A stretch of DNA of 64,000 bases from contig JANPYM010000004.1 in assembly GCA_025890175.1 (NCBI GenBank), positions 1,557,134 to 1,621,133 on the forward strand. Direction: 5' to 3'. The notes under the pieces are model-generated. The model ran no database searches and had not been told where the DNA came from. It saw only the letters and a list, made by a program, of their open reading frames with translations. The position numbers were made by a program, and so were the translations under genes. Positions 56,421-64,000 of the stretch are shown here, piece by piece. Each line of letters opens with the position of its first letter. Within the stretch, counting starts at the first letter, position 1. The DNA comes from Ciborinia camelliae (taxonomy: Eukaryota; Ascomycota; Leotiomycetes; Helotiales; Sclerotiniaceae).

Positions 56421-57954
56421 ATGAGCCAAAGTGATCGTGACCATCGGTCAGCACAAATTTCATTTGAATTTGGACTCCCGATGCCCTATATAATGGATAG
56501 AATGATGAACTGCGAAATCTCGCATACGAATTTAACTTCACTACTTCCACGAAAGTTTTGTGACCGACTTTTCCAAACCTATTTTTCATCACTCGCAAGA
56601 ATAATCCCGGTCATCGATCAACAGAAGTTTTTGGCCGATTACAACGCTCACTATGTCTCTCCATACGATAATGACCTCTTCTACTTCCAGACTAGGGCCA
56701 TTCTTGCTATTATCTCGCCAATTTACTTTGGACAATTCAATGGCAAGGATATGGCCTTCGAAGTTTGGTGGCGCATGCGTAAAACGACGATCGATGATTA
56801 TCCAGGGAGGGAACTAGAATACCTACAGACTCGCATTCTAACCCACCTTGCTAGAGTTAACGTGGGATGCAACCTCATCAGCCTATTTAAGGGATCCGAA
56901 GAGCTGGTTAAAGAGGCCAACAATATTGCTTCCAAGTTGGACCAAAAAGTCGACCAGACTCTTAAGTTGAAGCTTTTCATGATCATACTCAACCTTCACA
57001 TGCAGAGTTCGCTTGTAGTATATAATCCCTTTGGAGATGATTGGGAACTTCTCAAAAGTAACCATGAATGCATAGCCGTTCCTCCACCTGCATGCTTCAA
57101 AGCCTCTTGGGAATTTGATTATTCGCCAATGGACTCGGACAAAGCATTTGAAGAGGTATTGAATGGTCACTGGATTGCTCATCTAACGGCAGGGCTTCAA
57201 CTGTATCAATGGGAATCTTTCGATAACTATACCAAGTGGGTGCGTATCCAAGGTAAGAAGGCTTCCTCTTTTAAAAGTAATAGTTCAAAACTAACGACGG
57301 AATGTAGCGGCTATGTATCTTAACAGGAGTACGCGACACGCCCTGCAAAGAAGATATGAATTTGTAACGTCTGTTAACAACGATGAACCGACCACAATTT
57401 CTGACGCAGCAATAGTAAAAATCTATGACCATAGATTGGCATGTTTCACTGATATCAAATATTACTTGGAACTCATGAGTGTTAAAGAAATGCAGGGCCA
57501 TCTAAGGCTATTTTATGTCATGTTCCAATATGACATTGCGGAGGCAAATGCTTTTTTGGAGCTAAAGAACTCCGATCTTTGGAAACAGTCAGGTCTACCA
57601 CCCCAATCGGCAAGTTCCAGTGGCTCCAATGTGGCCTCGATGGAAAATAATGGGCTATCTACAAATCTAAACATCAACCAAGCAAATCGGCAAGTCGACC
57701 AAAGTCTAGTGGCGCCAGCAGCATCAACTTTGCCTTCGGATGGGAATCATATGACATCTACAAAGCAACAAGTCAACCAAAACCGAGGGAAAAAGGTCCG
57801 CTATCCCTCCCTCCCAAATGGAATGCAAACCGAATCCTGGCCGCCTCTAGTCCGCTCTAATTCATCTTCTACTCAATCGCCTCATACTGCGACTAACAGC
57901 GATAGTGAACCGATCAGGGCGGTGTTGAAAATAAGAACGCTCCAGGAAAACTAG
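56421..57954 (+). CDS. Fungal transcription-factor-like regulator: middle homology region without a zinc cluster
   Basis: Exons 56421-57252 and 57308-57954 (55-bp intron) give 492 residues. The N-terminal part, SLLPRKFCDRLFQTYFSSLA then RIIPVIDQQKFLADYN, is the usual opening of the fungal-specific transcription factor domain that follows Zn2Cys6 proteins (L-P-x3-x3-L-x2-YF..P(V/I)x(H/D)...F). The rest is alpha-helical. The C-terminus (about 375-492) is Ser/Asn/Gln-rich and may be an activation region. No binuclear zinc cluster is present in this frame or within 900 bp upstream, so it may be a truncated regulator, a dimerising repressor, or a gene whose first exon was lost. A signal peptide or TM is absent. 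Confidence 0.75.
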
Positions 57955-58460
57955 AGAATAAAATATTATAGGCCTTTATTGGCTTTAAATACTCCCGGTG
58001 AGCTTTTGGGACATGCGTTTATAGGCTTCAAGAGACAATTTGCTATCGTGGAAGGGGATTCATTTTTTTATGCTAGGACTTTGAGCATTGGGTTTTGGGA
58101 AGGGCTATTGTTCCTTACTTTTCAATATTTGTTTTTGGCATTGATGGTATGGAGGTGGTGAGGAAATAACCATATCGATAAAAACGTTGCGTACGAGGGA
58201 ATGGGAATGATACTGTTGGCTTTAAATCAGTGGGTCAAGATTAAAAAGTCACAGGATAGTGTATGAAGCACGTTGGGAACTGTATTGGTAATAAGCAATG
58301 ATAGATTATTAGAAGTACTGGATATCTCTTCGTTAGGCAACAAAGCAAAAAGCAAAACCGTCTAAACCGCCTGATCTCTCCCACGCCTCATGATACCTGA
58401 TCCCAATCATATCCTCCACCCGCAATACCCCAGCCGTACGTTCTACCTCAGTAGCCCCCT
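57955..58460. other. Convergent intergenic region
   Basis: A 60-codon frame at 57979-58161 with a hydrophobic end is not supported as a gene. Nothing else seen. Confidence 0.55.
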
Positions 58461-59244
58461 CTAATTACAAATAACCACAATCTTGCTATCCCACTTCTGC
58501 TTCTCCGCCCATCCCACCATATATCCCGCAACACTCTTCCTAGTACAGCCCGGCAAATGACCCATACCCTTTCCACAAGCATTAAACTCCACGACCTTTT
58601 TATCCTCGCCCTCCTTCAACATGGCACTCCTCACCACACCCCACTCCAAAGAACTTCCCTTCAAAACCTCCTCGGCGGCAGCATGATCCTGAAACCCGAC
58701 CTTCCCCATGGTCGAATTATTAATCAACAAACGCATCGGAAGCCAAAGCGCACCATTAGAAGAACCCACGCCAAAAGCAGACATGTAGATGATTTTCTTA
58801 ACGCCATGGGCAGCCATCGAGGTGGTTATGGTGGTAACGACATTGCGGAGGAAATTGGGGGGGCTGGTGGATGCGGCGAATGGGGAATCGGAGGCGCGGG
58901 ATGAAGAGAGCGTTACGAGGACCGCGTCGACTTTGGGTCCCGTGGTGAATGCGCTGCTGAGATCGCTGGCGTTGGATGGGGATCCTTGGATCACCGTGAG
59001 GCCTGGGGCTTCGGGGATGGAGCCGGGGTTGCGCGCGAGCGCTGTCACGGTGTGGTCTAGTTCGTGGGGGGATAGGGTTAGCGAGTTGAGTGGGTGTGGG
59101 TGTGTGGGTGCATTTTTCTTGGTATGCATGGTGGGAATGCAGGGGAGTAAATTAGTAAAGTGATAAAAACATACTTTTTGAAAGAGCTTCAGCGAGAACA
59201 AGGCTTCCTGTTCTGCCTGATGCACCCAAGATGAGGAAATGCAT
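58461..59244 (-). CDS. NmrA-like / atypical SDR NAD(P)-binding protein, 221 aa
   Basis: Exons 59244-59175 and 59056-58461 (118-bp intron). The start MHFLILGASGRTGSLVLAEAL gives the nucleotide-binding loop G-A-S-G-R-T-G in an N-terminal Rossmann fold. The splice produces ALSKNHTVTALARNPGS, the second beta strand. Later blocks are KVDAVLVTLSSSR, AAHGVKKIIYMSAFGVGSSN and LEWGVVRSAML, typical of atypical SDRs (NAD(P)H-binding, NmrA/flavin-reductase-like), which lack the YxxxK dyad. The exact reaction is unknown; relatives include redox sensors and small-molecule reductases. A frame open across the intron to 59375 is not used because it loses the Rossmann start. Confidence 0.85.
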
Positions 59245-60381
59245 TTTTGTGTTTTGCGATTGCGATTTTCTTGTTTTCGAAGGTGGATGAATATTTTCGA
59301 GGATTTGAAAGTTGGTGTGTTTGCGCGTACCAAGGATGGGATTTCGAATGAAGAACTCGAGAACGAGAAACACAAAACAGTTGATGAAGTGAAGATTTAA
59401 TGTAGGAGAGGTATGCGACCAAGCTTAATATTTGTATCAATCCGTCACTTAAATAAAAAAAGGTACAAGGCGAAAAGAACCAGGCAGTGAAGGTATGAAT
59501 GAGCCTCTTTCCCTTTCCTACCTCAAGTTTCGGATCCGAGGCTTCGGACCGGAGATAGTTTACGGCCGACCGAACCTTTGAATTTCCCGTGATTATCATA
59601 TCATTTGAAATTAATGAGTCCATTGGTTCTATTCACTAAATTTGGAGGGCTGACAAAGATACAGAGCTGATATGGTCTCGTAAAAAGTTGGATTTGTTAC
59701 GGTGATTTGGATGTTGTGTTCCGATGTTAATATTGAATATTGGGGGCGATGGAAGGATGAGATGACTGCGTTACGATACATGAACGAGGAAAAGGAGTCG
59801 CGATGATCATTGTTATGATCATGTTGATGATGAGCGCTTTTTTACAGCTGCCAGCTTGTGAGGTTTAATTTTCAGCTGATATTGATACCTGTGATGCCAT
59901 ACCGGTACATTCGGTACCAGCTAACCGATGAACTACGGCTGACATTACAAAGCTAACCGTGGACCGGTACATTATCTATCGTATGGATCTATTCGTAAAT
60001 AACAGCAGCAGCAGCAATATCCGAGCCTCCTTAGCCGTGTATCCGACTCGGAGATTGGGTAGCACCCCTTTATTTTGCTTTCCAAATGCTGTAAGAATAC
60101 AACCTTCCCAATCGTGCTTTCAGAAAGGACCAATGCGGTTACATAATAATTTACTAAACGAGGGAAGTTGTTGGATGAAAGAAAGCAACATTCAAGACAT
60201 CTTTAAATTTAAATAAATCTAGAGGATCCATATTTTACAAATCCCCGGCGCTAATGTCAAAATTCCATGACCCACTCCCTTTTTGACCATCCATCACCTA
60301 CATCCAGCCCAAATATCGTTACAATTTCCCACCTTTCCTCTAAATTCTTAAATGTCTAGATCCAAATCCTCAATCAACCAC
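59245..60381. other. 1.1-kb intergenic, no gene seen
   Basis: Promoter of the SDR gene and 3' flank of PMT4. Has repeated CCGGTAC words near 59900-59965 and a CAG run near 60001. No coding support. Confidence 0.6.
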
Positions 60382-62798
60382 TTATTTGGCGAAATGAAGA
60401 TCATATCCTAGCCATTTTCTTGCGTTGACTTCGGGGACAGAAAGGCCTGGGTAGCCGTATGTCAATGGTAGGAAATAGTACCATCCGAAAAGTACAACAG
60501 CGAGAATGACTCCAACTGCAGCCCAGGATATCAACAAGTTTTGTCCAGCGAGCTTTTCGCGTGCTGGGAGCTGCTTCTTGACTGCACCTGCCTTCTTCAC
60601 GTTTCCTGATAGAACATCATCTGTGATGGGCTCGACGTTGAAAATAAATTCAAGCAATGCTCCAGCGATCAAACACGATGCTAAATGAGCGGGCAAGTAA
60701 TGATGCAAGAACAATTGACGACCCATAAGGTAGAATGGAAGGTAATGGGTTGCCCAGGCTAGGAAGAAGAACCCGGTAGAATTGTAAAGACGAGATCGGG
60801 TACCTGAATGTTCGTTAGCTCAAGTATTTAGAGGGTATTCCAAGATATGGAACTCACGGTTATCCAATGCATCAACTCCGCGGCGTAATGACAATTGATC
60901 AGCAGCCCAAATTCCAGCATAAACTGCAAGTAAACTGCTTGCCAGCCACCAACCAAGTGGGTTTCCTAGGAAGTAAATTTGTTGTCTGGTATCATTGTGG
61001 GTCCAGAAACTAACACCCCTCAATAGGAATGGCCAAACAAAAGGCTCACTAGCATATGGATGACTACTAGTTAAGGCATTGTTGTGATAGAACATAGCTC
61101 GTTGTAACTCGAACCATTTCTTCAGGAATGGAACGCTCTTGACCTTACGTTCTTCCTTGATCAAACGTGGAGAGTCCGCAGGAATAGAAGGTATCTCATC
61201 CACAAACCAAATGTTCGAGCTTTGAGCCAAATTTTTATTTCCATTGATTTCTTGTTGTTTGTAGGCCCAATCTGGCAAAGGAGTTGAGTGTGTCCACATA
61301 GCAACTTTGCTTGGCCAATGGATGAGCTTGAATTGACCTTGAAGACTCTTGAAATCTTGGTGTGGTTTGCCATTTTCAATTCGGATTTCAAAGTAGGTAT
61401 CATTTAGACGATCGCCCAAGGCATCTTCCATAGAAACGGTGGTAAATTCTTGGTTTGTTGGGTAGTATGGGGAGGCAACATCGTGCGATAAAAGCATTGT
61501 GTTTGTGACTACATGCCTTAATCTAACAACTTCATTGTTCTTAACAGAGCGGCCATCAACTTGTTCAGTGGTACCTGCAGGAAGGATTTGCCAGTGATTG
61601 TTAGCATCAGCATATGGGTAACCGGTAACTTGTTGTCCTTGACTGGAGACTCTACCGTCATCATATCTGAGAGGATATGTATCGGGATGACTGTGTAGGT
61701 ATCCACGTGTTTCCTTGTGTTGGATTTGAATGTTATCAAAGTAATTAATGGTGATAGCATTGGCGGACATGACGTTGTCGCTAAGCGTCTCTTGAAATTC
61801 AGGAGACATGAAATCATCACCCGGACCGGATTTTGTCAAGATTGCGAAATGCACCTGGAACCAAAACAGGTAGAAGAGGAAGGGCACAATGATGAGGGCA
61901 ACGGCGCGGGCTGCGAAATGCTTGCCAAATTCTGGTAAGCTCAAAGCACCCTGACGACGATTGATATTCAGCAAACTCCAGAGATCAATTGCGACTGCGG
62001 AGCCAATTGTAACAAATGCGAATGTACCAACGTACTTGGTAGAGATGTCGCAGCTGAGAGCAAATCCAGTCAAAAGGAGCCACTTCCACCACTTTCTCGA
62101 AAATGGGATATGTCGGAGTTTATAGAACTTGATGTAGCAGAGGAGACTGCATGCCATCGCAAGAACAAGAGTGGCATCCAACAAGATCAAACGGGTTTGA
62201 CCAATATGCGCATTGTCAAATAGTACCAATGAAGCGGAGAGAACGCAAGCAGGTAAAGTATAACCGGATTCCCACATGATAGCGAAGACAGTTGGAACAG
62301 TCAACGCTCCCAGAAGAGCGGGCATAGAGCGGAAAGCCACATATGGCACCTTATTATCGATGTATGAGTCCCCAATGTTTTCGAAATGGAAATGTCCATC
62401 GTATCCAACAAACCAACCCATCAAAGCAAAAAGAAGCTTTCCGAACGGAGGATGGACATCGAAAAAGTAGGTTCGTTCGAGATAATATGAGGCAAACTAT
62501 TGAACAGCGTGTCAGGCAAGCAATAACTTTCGAGGAGAATTATGAAGTAAATTACCTTGCCGAAATGGACTTCGTCAAACACCACCTCATTAGGATGGCT
62601 GATTCCCCAGAATCTTGTGACGAATGCCAGAATTGTGATAATCACTAATGCGATCCTATAATCCCATTCTGGTCCAGTTTTGGTGGTCTGTAAGTCTTTT
62701 ACTAGAGCATCGAGCTCTGGATGAGGATCTGCAACAGCAGAGGTGTCTTTTCCTTGAGGTGGAGCTGAACCACCTTTTCGTTTGCGAACAGCAGACAT
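60382..62798 (-). CDS. PMT4: Protein O-mannosyltransferase, Pmt4/POMT1 type
   Basis: Exons 62798-62556, 62496-60858 and 60803-60382 give 767 residues. The first luminal loop has the acidic catalytic motif DEVHFGKFASYYLERTYFFD and HPPFGKLL; the DE pair binds dolichyl-phosphate-mannose. Many hydrophobic segments follow, then the luminal MIR domain (about 320-520) with LHSHPDTYPLRYDDGRVSSQ, QQVTGYPYADANNHWQIL and LSHDVASPYYPTNQE. That MIR pattern matches POMT1/Pmt4 better than Pmt1 or Pmt2. The C-terminus (RQLFLHHYLPAHLASC) contains further TM helices and ends GYDLHFAK. It O-mannosylates Ser/Thr of secretory proteins in the ER, usually as a homodimer. Needed for wall integrity in fungi (family knowledge). 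Confidence 0.94.
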
Positions 62799-63699
62799 AT
62801 TCGAAGCTGTTGAAGTGTGAAGCCTTGTATAAGGAAATCTAAGGGACGGAACCCAAGGTTAATTATAGATCTGTGCGAGGGGCAAGGGGCGAGGGGCGAA
62901 TGCGGAAGCCAGCTATGATGGTAGGATGAATTGAAAGAAAACTTACAAGAGTGCTTCAGCAGCAACGTTTTCTAGAGAATGTAAGGAGATAGAAGAGCAT
63001 TGATCTCAAATGAGACCAGACCAGCAGAAATGTATTGTTGTCTTTTTTGGATCGGTAGGTTTTTATAAGGAACCCCCTTGACAAAAGTAATGAGATGGGA
63101 TAAGATTACTCCAAGTCTAATATAAATTTGAGCCGCGTAAGAATCAATAGGACACTTTGTTAAGAATCTCGCCTGTTTCGACCGACGCTTTGAGCATTCA
63201 TTGGAACATTTGGGAGCATTTGGAACATTCAACCATACTCGTTGGAACGATACTCGTATGTATGATCGGCTCAAGGGGGAAGGGAAAAGGTTATAAATAA
63301 TAAGAAAAAAATAGATGTTATTTGAAACATAAATTTTATATATTATATATCATATATCATATAGACTCTGTGAAGTAATTAAATCGTTTTGTATGACTAT
63401 CCAAATCTACCTACACACACCAATTTTCCAATAATGCAATCTTGCAATCTCTAGAGACTACCTACCTACCTACCTACCTACTTACCACATAGAGACCTTC
63501 TCGACCAAGTCCACCTGCAATCAAATGAGACCTGTGGACTTGGGTCGTGATTCTAAAATTAGCCTGATCACGTGAAGATAAGAGCTCCTGCGTCGCTACC
63601 GCAATATTTTCGAGGAGTCAAGAAGGAATCTATCCATCTATCTTTCTATTGGTCAATATCGTATCACAAGTATCCTCCAGAAGAGACGTTCTCAAGAAA
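62799..63699. other. Divergent promoter region
   Basis: Between PMT4 (-) and the zinc-finger gene (+). Contains a GAGGGGCAAGGGGC repeat near 62876-62898, TATATCATATATCATATA at 63345-63362 and ACCTACCT repeats near 63460-63484. No gene seen. Confidence 0.65.
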
Positions 63700-64000
63700 A
63701 TGGCGTTCAGATACAGATCCTCTGCCACCAGCCTCATCAGTCGTTCCTCACTGACTCTGACTACAAGCCGCCAGAGAATTTGGGCAGCTTCAAAACCATG
63801 GCCATTGGCAATTCCGGCTACAAGAATGCATTTCAACAATTCGCCCACTCTGCCCAAATCGCCATTTACAAATATGCTTCCTGGTGATTGGACCTGTTCG
63901 AGTTGTGGTTATCATAATTTTGCATCAAAAAAGACATGCAGATGTGGTCAGGACAAAAGCACTGTTGTAGCGTTCAATAGTGAGAAACTCCCAGCTCGTA
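63700..64000 (+). CDS. RanBP2-type zinc-finger protein, 5' part only
   Basis: Runs off the window after 100 codons. The start MAFRYRSSATSLISRSSLTL is Arg/Ser-rich without acidic residues until Asp63, like a mitochondrial targeting leader. The zinc finger is at 64-82: W64-T-C66-x2-C69, N73, then C80-x-C82, in the order of the RanBP2 (W-x-C-x2-C-x3-N-x6-C-x2-C) module that binds RNA or ubiquitin. The last cysteine pair is one residue closer than usual, which could be a variant or a misjudged base. Remaining domains are beyond the window. Confidence 0.75.
   Translation, partial: MAFRYRSSATSLISRSSLTLTTSRQRIWAASKPWPLAIPATRMHFNNSPTLPKSPFTNMLPGDWTCSSCGYHNFASKKTCRCGQDKSTVVAFNSEKLPAR

Noticed and set aside
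58557..59163. Plus-strand frames opposite the NmrA-like gene
   Set aside because: They are antisense shadows; the minus strand has the Rossmann motifs and splice sites.

Overview
The window is nuclear DNA of a filamentous ascomycete. Genes carry short introns (about 47-240 bp, GT..AG), lie on both strands and are spaced by 0.3-2 kb. The gene set (CYP53, AA9 LPMO, Pmt4, a fungal transcription-factor regulator) and AT-rich intergenic DNA rich in TAGGTAGG-type simple repeats suggest a Leotiomycete such as Sclerotiniaceae; that placement is an inference from general look, not from a search.

Layout. 1-9.0 kb: 5' part of a Chk2/Rad53-type FHA kinase (-), an HSL-type alpha/beta hydrolase (-), an unassigned low-complexity protein (+) and a six-exon class V aminotransferase-like gene (-). 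9.9-21.9 kb: an Ofd1/Tpa1-type prolyl hydroxylase (+), a CYP52-like P450 pseudogene (+) with three in-frame stops and a 249-bp all-pyrimidine tract in its coding frame, a small conserved fungal protein (-), ribulose-phosphate 3-epimerase (+), and a CYP53 benzoate-hydroxylase-like P450 (+) just downstream of a 9-bp minisatellite. 24-40.7 kb is the accessory section: a large unrecognised protein called here family A (+), a Cys-cluster coiled-coil protein called family B (-), a methyltransferase (-), a decayed second copy of A (-), a second B-like gene (+), a 10-N assembly gap between identical 46-bp ends, and a wrecked leucine-rich-repeat-like gene. 42.5-64 kb: AA9 LPMO (+), an isochorismatase-family relic (+), ARPC3 of the Arp2/3 complex (+), Trm6/Gcd10 (-), a MINDY deubiquitinase with a CaaX end (+), a GH43 glycosidase (+), a regulator with a middle homology region but no visible zinc cluster (+), an NmrA-like reductase (-), Pmt4 (-) and the start of a RanBP2-type zinc-finger gene (+).

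Most genes are ordinary single-copy functions with no operon-like logic. Several relate to plant material (AA9, GH43, CYP53). The most unusual part is the A/B families: two loci within 15 kb each hold one A and one B member next to each other, one A dead, in AT-rich DNA with locally duplicated sequence. Exon joins were worked out by hand from splice sites; every multi-exon complete gene listed closes in frame with the coordinates given.
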